A stretch of DNA of 64,000 nucleotides from 2-12-FULL-60-25 sp003576745. Lineage in GTDB: Bacteria; Patescibacteriota; Patescibacteriia; 2-12-FULL-60-25. This document shows positions 34,261 to 42,489 of the stretch, piece by piece (within the stretch, counting starts at the first letter, position 1; each line of letters opens with the position of its first letter). The DNA is taken from NCBI GenBank assembly GCA_030272835.1, contig SZOQ01000003.1, positions 1 to 64,000 on the forward strand, written 5' to 3'. The position numbers were made by a program, and so were the translations under genes. The notes below the pieces were generated by a model. It was not told the origin of the DNA and searched no databases. It saw only the letters and a program-made list of their open reading frames with translations.

Positions 34261-34671
34261 TTAGCGGGAAATGACCGTGGTCTTCACGGGAAGTTTATAG
34301 GCTGCCAATCGAAGCGCCTCTTTCGCCTGATCATCCGCCACGCCGTCAATCTCGAACATAACCGTTCCCGGCCTCACGGGAATAACATAATGCTCCACGG
34401 CGCCTTTCCCCGCGCCCATGGGAACCTCGCTCCCCTTTCTGGTGATGGGATGGTCTGGAAAAATGCGAATCCACATTTTTCCTCCCTTCCTGAGATACCG
34501 CGTCATCACGCGACGCGCGGCTTCGATCTGCCTGGAGGAAATCCATGCTGGGGTTTGCGCTTTCAGACCGTACGAACCGTATGCGAGCGCAATTTTATTA
34601 CTCGCGATCCGCTTATTGCGGCCACGGCCCTTATGCCATTTACGATGTTTGACCTTTTTGGGAATAAGCAT
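34261..34671 (-). CDS. rplP: 50S ribosomal protein L16
   Basis: 136 residues. MLIPKKVKHRKWHKGRGRNK start, RVMTRYLRKGGKMWIRIFPD and PMGAGKGAVEHYVIPVRPG are canonical. The start at 34671 is fixed by homology; the upstream ATG at 34755 lies within rpsC. Confidence 0.97.
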   Translation of the reverse strand: MLIPKKVKHRKWHKGRGRNKRIASNKIALAYGSYGLKAQTPAWISSRQIEAARRVMTRYLRKGGKMWIRIFPDHPITRKGSEVPMGAGKGAVEHYVIPVRPGTVMFEIDGVADDQAKEALRLAAYKLPVKTTVISR

Positions 34672-34681
34672 ATGGGTGTGT

Positions 34682-35443
34682 CTATGCCCCTGCGGAAGAA
34701 AGGCCCGATTCCGAACCCCGTCCGCCGCCCATGCGTCCGCCGCCCATGCGTCCACGCGGTCCGCGCGTCGGTGTGGTCGGCTGATACATGGACAAACGAT
34801 CTTGCTCGAAAACGTCCCCGCGATAAATCCAAACCTTCACGCCGATCGTGCCGGCCATGGTCTGGGCGGCATCCTGAGCAAAATCGATGTCTGCCCGAAG
34901 ACTGGTAAGGGGAATTTTTCCCCAGCCAAGCCATTCCCGTCGGGCGATTTCCGCTCCGTTCAGCCGACCCGCGACGGCAACTTTCACGCCGAGACCGCCG
35001 CTCTTTTTTACGCGTTCGACCGTTTGCTTTAATACGCGGCGAAACGGCAGACGCCGCTCCAAATCCGTCGCCACTTGGCGTGCCACAATGCGCGCATCAA
35101 GGTTCGCCTTCGGCACCTCGACGACATCCACGCGGAGCGTTACTTTTTTTCCGCGAAAGAAATTCTGCGCGATCTCTTTTCGAAGTTCATCGATACTCTG
35201 TGCGGATCTTCCAATCACAAGCCCCGGCTTTCCCGTGTGAATCGCGATAGCAATGACGCCGCGCGACCGTTCGATAGTCACATTGCTGATCGCTCCCTCC
35301 TTCAGGCGCCGCTGGATGAATGAGCGGATAGCCAGATCCTGCTGGAGCTGTTTTCGATAGGCATCCCCGCGGGCAAACCAACGGCTCGGCCACGTGTTCG
35401 TGACTCCGATGCGGAACAGTTTCGGATGGACTTTATGACCCAT
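34682..35443 (-). CDS. rpsC: 30S ribosomal protein S3
   Basis: 253 residues. MGHKVHPKLFRIGV start, KH domain (GKPGLVIGRSAQSIDELRKE) and C-terminal S3 domain (GRLNGAEIARREWLGWGKIP) are clear. A Gly/Arg/Met-rich tail (GRMGGGRMGGGRG) is added, made of an imperfect DNA tandem repeat near 34715-34750. Confidence 0.97.
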   Translation of the reverse strand: MGHKVHPKLFRIGVTNTWPSRWFARGDAYRKQLQQDLAIRSFIQRRLKEGAISNVTIERSRGVIAIAIHTGKPGLVIGRSAQSIDELRKEIAQNFFRGKKVTLRVDVVEVPKANLDARIVARQVATDLERRLPFRRVLKQTVERVKKSGGLGVKVAVAGRLNGAEIARREWLGWGKIPLTSLRADIDFAQDAAQTMAGTIGVKVWIYRGDVFEQDRLSMYQPTTPTRGPRGRMGGGRMGGGRGSESGLSSAGA

Positions 35444-35458
35444 AGAGTTGAGGGATAG

Positions 35459-35935
35459 CTATTTGCTCTTGATTGGCACCTTCCTTTGGGATGCGGCGGC
35501 CTTCGCGGAAGTTTTCTTTGTTTCCGCAGACGACGTATCGGCTGCAGACTTATGCTCATTGCGCTTCTTCGACGCCGCCGAATGCGCGCCCTTCACATCC
35601 GCCTTTCCGTCTGTAAGAACCAAGGTTATGTGCGTCGTCCGCTTCCGCAAAGGCGTCGCGCGACCGTGCGCGCGCGGCATCCAGCGATACAGCGTTGGCC
35701 CACCGTCTGCCGTAATGGCCTTAATAATCAATGAGCTGGCATCGAGCTTGTGATTATGCTCCGCATTTGCCACCGCGCTCTTAAGGAGTTTCAGCACGGG
35801 TTTCGCCGCTTCTTTTTGCAAAAACTCCAACTGATGTGCGGCCGCCGAAACCTTCATCCCGCGAACCATATCAATCACCAGTCGTACCTTGCGGGGCGAC
35901 ATTCGGAGATATCGGAGGCGTGCTCTTACTTCCAT
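35459..35935 (-). CDS. rplV: 50S ribosomal protein L22 with charged C-terminal extension
   Basis: 158 residues. The L22 core (RYLRMSPRKVRLVIDMVRG, to THITLVLTDG) fills the first ~110; a ~45-residue Lys/Ala/Ser-rich tail follows. The core lines the peptide exit tunnel. Confidence 0.95.
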   Translation of the reverse strand: MEVRARLRYLRMSPRKVRLVIDMVRGMKVSAAAHQLEFLQKEAAKPVLKLLKSAVANAEHNHKLDASSLIIKAITADGGPTLYRWMPRAHGRATPLRKRTTHITLVLTDGKADVKGAHSAASKKRNEHKSAADTSSAETKKTSAKAAASQRKVPIKSK

Positions 35936-35940
35936 AAATA

Positions 35941-36252
35941 TTATGCGGCCGGTTTAGATTCTGTAGCCGTCTTCTGCTGTTCGAGTTCTTTCATCATTTT
36001 TCCTCCGTGACGGACGAATTTCCGCGTCGGCGCGAATTCACCAAGCTTGTGACCGACCATATTTTCCGTTATAAGCACCGGCACATGCTGACGTCCGTTA
36101 TGGATGGCGATCGTAAATCCAACCATTTCCGGCGTAATCGTCGAAGCCCGCGCCCACGTTTTTACGGGCGTCTTTTCTCCCGGCTTCAGCTTGGAGATTT
36201 TCTTCATGAGCTTCTCATCCAGGTATGGACCCTTTTTAAGACTTCGAGACAT
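35941..36252 (-). CDS. rpsS: 30S ribosomal protein S19
   Basis: 103 residues. MSRSLKKGPYLDEKLMKKI, IHNGRQHVPVLITENMVGHK and LGEFAPTRKF are canonical; a short Glu/Gln/Lys tail is added. Confidence 0.97.
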   Translation of the reverse strand: MSRSLKKGPYLDEKLMKKISKLKPGEKTPVKTWARASTITPEMVGFTIAIHNGRQHVPVLITENMVGHKLGEFAPTRKFVRHGGKMMKELEQQKTATESKPAA

Positions 36253-36261
36253 ACAAGAGAA

Positions 36262-37101
36262 TTAACGCTTCTTTTTACGTCGCTGGATAATGTGAACATT
36301 GGTCGCCTTTTTGGCATTCCGAGTTTTCACACCCATGGCTTTCTTTCCCCACTTTGTTTTGGGGCCTTGTTTTAATCCAATAGGATGCTTCCCTTCGCCT
36401 CCGCCATGCGGATGATCGACCGGATTCATAACCTTTCCACGAACGGTCGGACGAATGCCGCGATGGCGCATGCGGCCGGCCTTCCCCCACCGAACAAGAC
36501 GCCAGTCGGGATTGGACACGGAACCGATCGTTGCGGCGCACGCCTTCGGGACGCGGCGCACTTCGCCGGACGGGAGTTTTAGCGTCGCGAAACGGCCTTC
36601 CACGGCCATGATTTGAATCTGCGTTCCCGCACCGCGCCCGAGCTGGCCGCCTTTTCCGGGCTGTAATTCGACGGAATGAACAAAGACGCCGACAGGGATG
36701 TGTTCAAGAGGCATGCGATTCCCCGTCACGATTTCCGCTTTTTGCAGGGAAGAGACGACGGTATTTCCGACAGCTAGGCCGTTCGGCGCAAGCATATAGC
36801 GTTTTTCACCGTCCTTATATATCAAAAGCGCGATGCGTGCTCCGCGATTCGGATCGTATTCAATGCTTGCCACGCTCGCCGGAATATCAAACTTTTCCCG
36901 CCGAAAATCGACCAGGCGGATATACCTCTTATTCCCCGCTCCGCGGTGGCGAACCGTAATTTTCCCGCCGCTACGTCCGGCGTGCTCTTTTTTGATGACA
37001 AGCAGCGTTTTTTCCGGCTCTGTCCTCGTGATATCTGAAAAATCCTGCACCGATGATTTTCGGCGTCCGGCGGTATTCGGTTTGTATATCTTGATCGGCA
37101 T
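36262..37101 (-). CDS. rplB: 50S ribosomal protein L2
   Basis: 279 residues, peptidyl-transferase-centre protein. GRNNKG-type GRSGGKITVRHRGAGNKR, VEGRFATLKLPSGEVR and MNPVDHPHGGGEGKHP (with the conserved His) are present. Confidence 0.98.
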   Translation of the reverse strand: MPIKIYKPNTAGRRKSSVQDFSDITRTEPEKTLLVIKKEHAGRSGGKITVRHRGAGNKRYIRLVDFRREKFDIPASVASIEYDPNRGARIALLIYKDGEKRYMLAPNGLAVGNTVVSSLQKAEIVTGNRMPLEHIPVGVFVHSVELQPGKGGQLGRGAGTQIQIMAVEGRFATLKLPSGEVRRVPKACAATIGSVSNPDWRLVRWGKAGRMRHRGIRPTVRGKVMNPVDHPHGGGEGKHPIGLKQGPKTKWGKKAMGVKTRNAKKATNVHIIQRRKKKR

Positions 37102-37105
37102 AGAA

Positions 37106-37564
37106 TTACACGCCTTCCACGAGATTAATGGTGTGTCCTTTCTTCAGCTTGACGAGCGCTTTTTTCCAGGCATTTCGCTGGCCGGCGATGCGTCCGCGAG
37201 CGACGCGTTTTCCCGCTCCGCGCTGCGTACGGACGATTGATACATCCACACGATAGACGCTCTCTACGGCTTTCCGGATTTCCACTTTGTTTGCAGAAAC
37301 AGGGACATCGAACACATAGACCCCCTGGTCCGCGAGCATAGCGGCCTTTTCGCTCACATGCGGCTTCAAGAGAATGCCGGCATAGCGCGCCGAAACAATA
37401 TCCGCCGCCTTCGTCTCCTCGGAACGCTCCGCTGCCAGCTTTGCAGGAGCGGCTTCCGTTTTCGGCTTCTGCTCCTTCCGAGAAAGAGGCGCACCCTGAA
37501 CAGCGGCCTTTTGAATGGACTTCGTTGCGGCCTTTGGTTTCTTGAATCGGTCGAAGAGTGCCAT
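37106..37564 (-). CDS. rplW: 50S ribosomal protein L23 with N-terminal extension
   Basis: 152 residues. The L23 core occupies ~60-150 (ILLKPHVSEKAAMLADQG, ANKVEIRKAVESVYRVDV); the first ~60 are Lys/Ala/Glu-rich and atypical. L23 forms the docking site for SRP and trigger factor at the tunnel exit. Confidence 0.94.
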   Translation of the reverse strand: MALFDRFKKPKAATKSIQKAAVQGAPLSRKEQKPKTEAAPAKLAAERSEETKAADIVSARYAGILLKPHVSEKAAMLADQGVYVFDVPVSANKVEIRKAVESVYRVDVSIVRTQRGAGKRVARGRIAGQRNAWKKALVKLKKGHTINLVEGV

Positions 37565-37569
37565 AGATT

Positions 37570-38205
37570 TTATGCTTCCTTGCGGAAGAGACTCTCAAAT
37601 GCCGGAATAGCGTCCTTTTCGAAGAGAATTGTCTGATACTTCAACGCATCCAGAACGTTCAGCGTATTTGCCGTAATAACGTGTATATTTGGAAGATTTC
37701 TGACCATGCGAACAAGTTCCGGACGCGGTTTTGCGATAATGTAGAGGACCGTCTTTTTCACCGGCAGCTTGCCCAAAAGTCCGATCATCGCTTTCGTCTT
37801 GGCTTCTTTCGGTACAAACCCTTCAAGCACAAAAAGTGATTCATGCGCTACCTTGTCCGACAAAACCATCGACAAGGCCTTCTGGCGCATTTTGCGATTA
37901 ATCTTTTGCGCGAAATTGCGGTCACTTCGCGGGCCGAAGGTGACGCCGCCACCAATCCAAATCGGCGAGCGGATGGATCCATGCCGCGCTCGGCCGGTTC
38001 CCTTTTGGCGCCAAGGCTTCTTTCCGCCCCCTCTGACCTCGCCTCGCGTCTTCGTGTGAGCAATAGCGCGTCGCGCATTGGCCATTTGCGCCACTGCCGC
38101 CTGGTGCACGAGCGACTGCTTGACCGGCACGCCGAATCGGACGTCCGAGAGTTCCATCTCGCCCGTTTTCGCACCTTCCTGATTGTAGACAGCGATTTTC
38201 GGCAT
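37570..38205 (-). CDS. rplD: 50S ribosomal protein L4
   Basis: 211 residues. RRAIAHTKTRGEVRGGGKKP, WRQKGTGRARHGSIRSP and the GGGVTFGPRSDR loop are diagnostic. In other bacteria L4 represses its own S10 operon through the leader mRNA, relevant to the structured leaders found here. Confidence 0.97.
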   Translation of the reverse strand: MPKIAVYNQEGAKTGEMELSDVRFGVPVKQSLVHQAAVAQMANARRAIAHTKTRGEVRGGGKKPWRQKGTGRARHGSIRSPIWIGGGVTFGPRSDRNFAQKINRKMRQKALSMVLSDKVAHESLFVLEGFVPKEAKTKAMIGLLGKLPVKKTVLYIIAKPRPELVRMVRNLPNIHVITANTLNVLDALKYQTILFEKDAIPAFESLFRKEA

Positions 38206-38207
38206 AC

Positions 38208-38813
38208 TTATGCGGATACGATTTCAACAATGCTGTTTCGCGAACCCGGTATAGCGCCTTTGACGGCGATGATCCCGTCATTTCTGACCTCCATAACCTC
38301 CAAATTTTTTACGGTGACCTGTTCGTCTCCCATGCGGCCCGCCATGCGCAGCCCCTTAAAGACATGCTGGACACCGCCGGCGCTGATTGATCCGGGCATG
38401 CGCTCCTGATCCTTGTGCCCGTGGGACGCTTTCTGCCCGTGGAATCCATGACGCTTCACCACACCCTGAAATCCGCGCCCCTTAGAAATACCCGTAACGT
38501 GAATTCTGTCACCGGAGACAAATACCGCCGCTTCCACTTTGTCGCCGCGTTTCATGTCTGCGCCACCCTTGGTGAGACGAAATTCCCGCAGAAGACCAAC
38601 CGGTTCAAGGTCCTTCACATGGCCCTTTTGTGGTTTGGAAAGATTCCGTTTTGGAAGGAATCCGAGCTGAACGGCCTCATAACCGTCCGTTTCTTCCGTT
38701 TTAACCTGCGTTACAATGCAGGGGCCGGCTTTCACGAGCGTCACGGGAACAACCGTCCCATCGGGACGGTATACCTGCGACATTTCGAGCTTTTTTCCAA
38801 GAATGAATTTCAT
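38208..38813 (-). CDS. rplC: 50S ribosomal protein L3
   Basis: 201 residues. GKKLEMSQVYRPDGTVVPVT start and GRGFQGVVKRHGFHGQKASH, with the conserved Gln loop, are diagnostic. A 284-base structured leader separates it from rpsJ. Confidence 0.97.
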   Translation of the reverse strand: MKFILGKKLEMSQVYRPDGTVVPVTLVKAGPCIVTQVKTEETDGYEAVQLGFLPKRNLSKPQKGHVKDLEPVGLLREFRLTKGGADMKRGDKVEAAVFVSGDRIHVTGISKGRGFQGVVKRHGFHGQKASHGHKDQERMPGSISAGGVQHVFKGLRMAGRMGDEQVTVKNLEVMEVRNDGIIAVKGAIPGSRNSIVEIVSA

Positions 38814-39097
38814 AGTCTGGCGCTTGTGCTTGGCTCATGCCGGCGAGAATGCCTCGCGGTCGACATGAAAAGCCAGAGGGCTCCTCGTGACACGCGGGTC
38901 ATGAAGAATCCTCTGGCCTTCGGAGCGGCCATCCGTACGGATGGATCGAAGAAAGATTGTGACGAATTTCCTCACGTCCTGGCCTCTGCAGGGAGGTTAT
39001 GCCGTGATCCCGATCGCTCATCGGGACTGACTTCGGCCATGCTGATGGCTGGCCGAAGAGCAACTTACTCCTTGGGGCCCCTTCGCGGGGGGTACGA
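38814..39097 (-). promoter_or_regulatory. Multi-stem structured leader between rpsJ and rplC
   Basis: No gene, but at least four strong stems on the minus-strand RNA: CTTCGGCCA/TGGCCGAAG (39058-39031), TCCCGAT/ATCGGGA (39026-39008), CCATCC gta-type CGGATGG (38944-38929) and GCCAGAGG/CCCTCTGGC (38917-38872). Density of stems is far above other intergenic gaps in the cluster. Candidate ribosomal-protein autoregulatory RNA for rplC-rplD; the binding protein is unknown. Confidence 0.6.
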
Positions 39098-39439
39098 TTA
39101 CATTTTTATTTCGACGTCCACGCCAGCCGGCAGATTGAGGCTCGTAAGCGCGTCAATCGTTTTGGCATTCGGATCCAGAATATCGACGATACGCTTATGA
39201 ATGCGCATTTCAAACTGCTCGCGGGCATTCTTATGAACGAATGTGGAACGATTGACTGTCCACTTCTTTTTTTCCGTCGGAAGCGGAATGGGTCCGATAA
39301 CCTTTGCCCCTGATCGTTCTGCCGTATCAATGATGGTACGCGTAGACTGATCAATGATTTTATGATCATACGCGCGAATCTTGATGCGGACGCGATGTGC
39401 GGCGTCAGTGGCTTTTTTGGTATCGACCATGTCGTTCAT
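39098..39439 (-). CDS. rpsJ: 30S ribosomal protein S10
   Basis: 113 residues (or 110 from the second Met). RVRIKIRAYDHKIIDQSTR, PIPLPTEKKKWTVNRS and FVHKNAREQFEMRIHKR are canonical. It follows tuf, in the classic tuf-rpsJ order. Confidence 0.97.
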   Translation of the reverse strand: MNDMVDTKKATDAAHRVRIKIRAYDHKIIDQSTRTIIDTAERSGAKVIGPIPLPTEKKKWTVNRSTFVHKNAREQFEMRIHKRIVDILDPNAKTIDALTSLNLPAGVDVEIKM

Positions 39440-39466
39440 GCGCTGCGGTGCTTCCCGGGATTCCGG

Positions 39467-39543
39467 GGCGATCCGCCTCTGCCGCCGAGACTGTGTCGGG
39501 AGAAGAGGCGGATCGCCGCAGATCCGGAAGCTTTGCGGCGATC
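39467..39543 (-). promoter_or_regulatory. Mutually exclusive hairpins between tuf and rpsJ
   Basis: On the minus-strand RNA, GATCGCCGCA (39520-39511 region partner at 39543-39534) can pair with TGCGGCGATC, or the overlapping GGCGATCCGCCTCT (39517-39504) can pair with AGAGGCGGATCGCC (39480-39467). Both stems are perfect (10 and 14 bp) and share the GGCGATC arm, so only one can form. No T run follows, so translational control or RNA processing is more likely than termination. Confidence 0.6.
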
Positions 39544-39546
39544 GTA

Positions 39547-40740
39547 TTACTTGATGATCTTCGTGACAACCCCTGCGCCCACCGTCTTTCCGCCTTCGCG
39601 GATGGCGAAACGCATTTTATCTTCCATAGCAACCGGGGTAATAAGTTTTACGGAAATCTGCGCGGTGTCGCCGGGCATAACCATTTCCGTCCCTTCTGCG
39701 AGCTTCACTTCGCCCGTGACGTCCGTCGTTCGGATGTAGAACTGCGGCTTATAGCCCGTAAAGAACGGCTTATGGCGTCCGCCTTCTTCCTTTTTGAGTG
39801 CATACACTTCCGCTTCAAATTCGGTATGCGGAGTAATAGATCCAGGCTTTGCCAAGACCATTCCGCGCTCTACCTCTTCCTTTTTGATGCCGCGGAGAAG
39901 AATTCCCGCATTGTCGCCGGCAAGACCTTCATCGAGCTGCTTATTGAACATTTCGATGCCGGTAACAATCGTCTTCATGGGCTCTTCGCGGAGACCAACG
40001 ATCGAAACTTCATCGTTCAAATGGATCTTGCCCCGTTCAATGCGTCCGGTTACTACGGTTCCCCTGCCTTCGATCGAGAACACGTCTTCGATTGGCATGA
40101 GAAGGTCCTTATCCACTTCGCGAACGGGTTCCGGGATTTTTTCATCGAGCGCCTTTACGAGATCGAGAACCGGCTTGGAAGCAGCTTCGTCGCTTGGATT
40201 CTGCAGAGCCTTCAAAGCGGATCCGCGGATAATCACAGCAGCGTCGCCGTCGAATTTATATTGCTTCAGAAGGTCTCGGACTTCCTGTTCAACAAGATCC
40301 ACGAGTTCCGGATCATCAACCATGTCGACTTTGTTCAGAAAAACGACGATTTCCGGTACGCCGACCTGACGAGCCAACAGTATGTGCTCGCGGGTTTGCG
40401 GCATCGGACCGTCTGTGGCCGAAACGACGAGGATTGCGCCATCCATTTGGGCGGCGCCCGTAATCATGTTTTTGATGTAGTCCGCGTGCCCCGGGCAGTC
40501 CACGTGCGCATAGTGGCGCGCATCAGACTCATATTCGCAGTGAGCTGTCGCGATGGTGATACCCCGAGATCGGGATTCCGGCGCTTTATCAAGATCTTCC
40601 ACCCCTTTGGTCTGGGCGGTTTTTCCATGCGCATTCAAGACGGCAAGGATGGCAGCCGTGAGCGTCGTCTTTCCATGGTCTACGTGACCGATGGTGCCGA
40701 CATTTACGTGCGGCTTTTTTCGTTCAAACTTTTCTGCCAT
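39547..40740 (-). CDS. tuf: Elongation factor Tu
   Basis: 397 residues; delivers aminoacyl-tRNA to the ribosome. GHVDHGKTTL P-loop, DCPGHADYIKNM, NKVD and the C-terminal barrel motifs are canonical. The start at 40740 (MAEKFERKKPHVN) fits the family; the ATG at 40779 adds a spurious extension. It has its own promoter, consistent with separation from fusA by inserted genes. Confidence 0.98.
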   Translation of the reverse strand: MAEKFERKKPHVNVGTIGHVDHGKTTLTAAILAVLNAHGKTAQTKGVEDLDKAPESRSRGITIATAHCEYESDARHYAHVDCPGHADYIKNMITGAAQMDGAILVVSATDGPMPQTREHILLARQVGVPEIVVFLNKVDMVDDPELVDLVEQEVRDLLKQYKFDGDAAVIIRGSALKALQNPSDEAASKPVLDLVKALDEKIPEPVREVDKDLLMPIEDVFSIEGRGTVVTGRIERGKIHLNDEVSIVGLREEPMKTIVTGIEMFNKQLDEGLAGDNAGILLRGIKKEEVERGMVLAKPGSITPHTEFEAEVYALKKEEGGRHKPFFTGYKPQFYIRTTDVTGEVKLAEGTEMVMPGDTAQISVKLITPVAMEDKMRFAIREGGKTVGAGVVTKIIK

Positions 40741-40858
40741 AGAGGCGTGAGAATTAGCGGCGAATCGCCGGTCTTCCACCGTCGTTTTCCCTAAGAAAAG
40801 CGGGTAAAAACAACGCCTTCAGACGATGAAGAATAATGATGTGATTTAGAGCACGAGG

Positions 40859-40887
40859 AGTATAGCACCACCCTGTTTTGGATGCAA
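40859..40887 (-). promoter_or_regulatory. Promoter of tuf-rpsJ
   Basis: TTGCAT (40887-40882), 17-bp spacer, TATACT (40864-40859). About 115 bases of leader precede the tuf ATG; the leader shows no obvious structure. Confidence 0.75.
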
Positions 40888-40969
40888 GGGTTATGGCAAA
40901 CGCCGTCCTTTTTGCTCAACGGAGCTAGAAAATATGCGTTTCCAGTCCCCATTTCTTGACGAATAAACG

Positions 40970-41323
40970 CTATGATTTTTCATCTTCCAGAGGCTCCAGA
41001 TAAAAATTCTCTTCCAGAAATGAGGCGTCCGTCGCTTCCACGCGCTTCTTCGTAGCAGAGGATGAGCCGTCCGTCGGATCCTGCATATGTTCCTGCATCC
41101 GCTCGAGGGTAAGGTCGGCGAGCGCGCGGGCGACTTCATCTTCCGTTTCCGTCCCACCGTTTTGATGAACATGGGGCTTGGACGCGGTTGTCCCCGGGAT
41201 GCCGACCATGGCCGCAAAGTCTTCAAACGGCATAACGACCTGAGGAGACTCCCCCCGGTCATTGGTGATAACGACGGGAATGCCGAGACGACCCGCCGTT
41301 TCGAGAATTTTATTGATGCTCAT
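40970..41323 (-). CDS. Small acidic protein of unknown function
   Basis: 117 residues. N-terminal ~45 residues look folded (MSINKILETAGRLGIPVVIT, VVMPFEDFAAMVGIP) and vaguely resemble the Phd/YefM antitoxin start, where a short beta strand is followed by PFEDF-like text; no toxin partner is adjacent, so I do not call it an antitoxin. The remainder is acidic and low in hydrophobics. It has its own promoter (TTGCAT-16-TACCGT, 41371-41344) and lies in the fusA-tuf insert. Confidence 0.6.
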   Translation of the reverse strand: MSINKILETAGRLGIPVVITNDRGESPQVVMPFEDFAAMVGIPGTTASKPHVHQNGGTETEDEVARALADLTLERMQEHMQDPTDGSSSATKKRVEATDASFLEENFYLEPLEDEKS

Positions 41324-41343
41324 AACAGTACCGCTATGTCATC

Positions 41344-41371
41344 ACGGTACACCCGACCTGACAAGATGCAA
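41344..41371 (-). promoter_or_regulatory. Promoter of the gene at 40970
   Basis: TTGCAT (41371-41366), 16-bp spacer, TACCGT (41349-41344); about 20 bases from the predicted start to the ATG. Confidence 0.45.
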
Positions 41372-41410
41372 ATCACCGAGTCATATGTTTGCCGTAGGTA
41401 GATATTTTTC

Positions 41411-41442
41411 GGAAAAGCAAAGAGCCTGCATGAACAGGCTCT
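41411..41442 (-). terminator. Terminator of the gene at 41541
   Basis: AGAGCCTG catgaa CAGGCTCT, followed on the minus strand by TTTGCTTTTCC. Confidence 0.65.
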
Positions 41443-41540
41443 CGACGAGATTGAACGGCTTCCGACTTTTCGACCGGAAAAGGCGAAAAAACAAGGATCC
41501 ATGGCGGCGGGCATCCGCCTGACCCATGTAGCGGTGGGAG

Positions 41541-41813
41541 CTATTCGTGACCCGTTCCGTCTTCCGAACCCGGGAAAGCCGCGCGGGAGGATCTTTGCGC
41601 GCGAACGGACTGAAGTCGACGCTCCACCTGTCTCCGCATGTGTTCAGAGAGCTCAAAAAGGAGTGACTCGTCTTCGGCGAGACTTATGAAAATTTCCGCG
41701 TTTCCTTCATCCGTTTCTCCATGTTCGGGAATGACGGCGAGGAGCTCCAGAAGCTTGATTCTTCGCAGGTTCACCCGCATTTTCCCCGTGGTATTTCTTG
41801 AGGATTTCGTCAT
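41541..41813 (-). CDS. Small hypothetical protein, paralogue of the gene at 41936
   Basis: 90 residues from ATG 41813, preceded by GGAAGG. Central part KLLELLAVIPEHGETD, AEIFISLAEDESLL and a C-terminal charged helix align with KLAQLLALIPDDGNVD, AEFLRLADDADLI of the neighbouring 134-residue protein, in the same order and spacing. Function unknown; soluble, helical. Own promoter and terminator. Confidence 0.65.
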   Translation of the reverse strand: MTKSSRNTTGKMRVNLRRIKLLELLAVIPEHGETDEGNAEIFISLAEDESLLFELSEHMRRQVERRLQSVRAQRSSRAAFPGSEDGTGHE

Positions 41814-41845
41814 CCGTGCTGCCTTCCTGACCAATGTGCCAGCCG

Positions 41846-41874
41846 AATCTAACGGGCAGAAATATTCCTGTCAA
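41846..41874 (-). promoter_or_regulatory. Promoter of the gene at 41541
   Basis: TTGACA (41874-41869), 17-bp spacer, TAGATT (41851-41846), immediately behind the terminator of the next unit. Confidence 0.75.
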
Positions 41875-41876
41875 CG

Positions 41877-41913
41877 ATAAAAAAGAGCCCGTCTCCTCTT
41901 GCGAGACGGGCTC
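41877..41913 (-). terminator. Terminator of the gene at 41936
   Basis: GAGCCCGTCTC / GAGACGGGCTC stem followed on the minus strand by TTTTTT. Confidence 0.88.
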
Positions 41914-41935
41914 GGCCAGGCGCAGACGCATGGCC

Positions 41936-42340
41936 CTAGTACAGGATGACGTGCTTTCGGACGGTTTCCGCTTTCTTTCGGACAGCCGCGAACTCCTCGT
42001 GAGGAAGGCGCCGAATGAGATCGGCGTCGTCCGCCAGACGGAGAAACTCCGCTCCGTCATCGACGTCATCGACATTTCCGTCATCGGGAATCAGCGCCAG
42101 AAGCTGCGCGAGCTTTTCGCCGCGCTGGAGGATTGCCTCTGCCGCTCGCGTGGCGTCCGAAACCACATCGAGGGTCTGCCGGTCGAGTCCGACCAGATTT
42201 CTTGCATCGCCCGCCAGGGCGATGTACTCCGCAATGACGTCCATCGAGACAGGAGTCTTTTGACGGAGGAGGCTCAAGATGCTAATCAGCCTTTCCTGAT
42301 CCGTATCACACGCCGTGGTTGCAGAAATGGTTGCTGACAT
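41936..42340 (-). CDS. Small hypothetical protein, helical
   Basis: 134 residues with an AAGGAGAT ribosome-binding site five to ten bases upstream. Helical throughout (ERLISILSLLRQKTPVSMDV, YIALAGDARNLVGL, ATRAAEAILQRGEKLAQLLA); its C-terminal half resembles the whole of the protein at 41541. No cysteines pairs, signal peptide or membrane segment. Unknown function. Fully equipped monocistronic unit between fusA and tuf. Confidence 0.7.
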   Translation of the reverse strand: MSATISATTACDTDQERLISILSLLRQKTPVSMDVIAEYIALAGDARNLVGLDRQTLDVVSDATRAAEAILQRGEKLAQLLALIPDDGNVDDVDDGAEFLRLADDADLIRRLPHEEFAAVRKKAETVRKHVILY

Positions 42341-42372
42341 CCGATCTCCTTTTGAAGGTGAGGAACGACGGG

Positions 42373-42401
42373 AAGATACATCGTGTTTTCAATCATGTCA
42401 A
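42373..42401 (-). promoter_or_regulatory. Promoter of the gene at 41936
   Basis: TTGACA (42401-42396), 17-bp spacer, TATCTT (42378-42373). Confidence 0.75.
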
Positions 42402-42418
42402 GCGGTATGGACAAGCGA

Positions 42419-42443
42419 AAGCCCGCGGACGAAGCGCGGGCTT
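42419..42443 (-). terminator. Terminator of the gene at 42490
   Basis: AAGCCCGCG gacgaag CGCGGGCTT, followed on the minus strand by TCGCTTG. Confidence 0.7.
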
Positions 42444-42489
42444 GGAGATTGGTGAGATGAGCTCGAAGTGGTTTGTGAGCATCGGCGCG

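Noticed and set aside
39397..40794. 465-codon plus-strand frame opposite tuf
   Set aside because: Long only because of tuf codon bias; tuf is certain on the other strand.
40970..41323. Phd/YefM-type antitoxin
   Set aside because: Only a loose resemblance in the first 40 residues and no toxin gene next to it.
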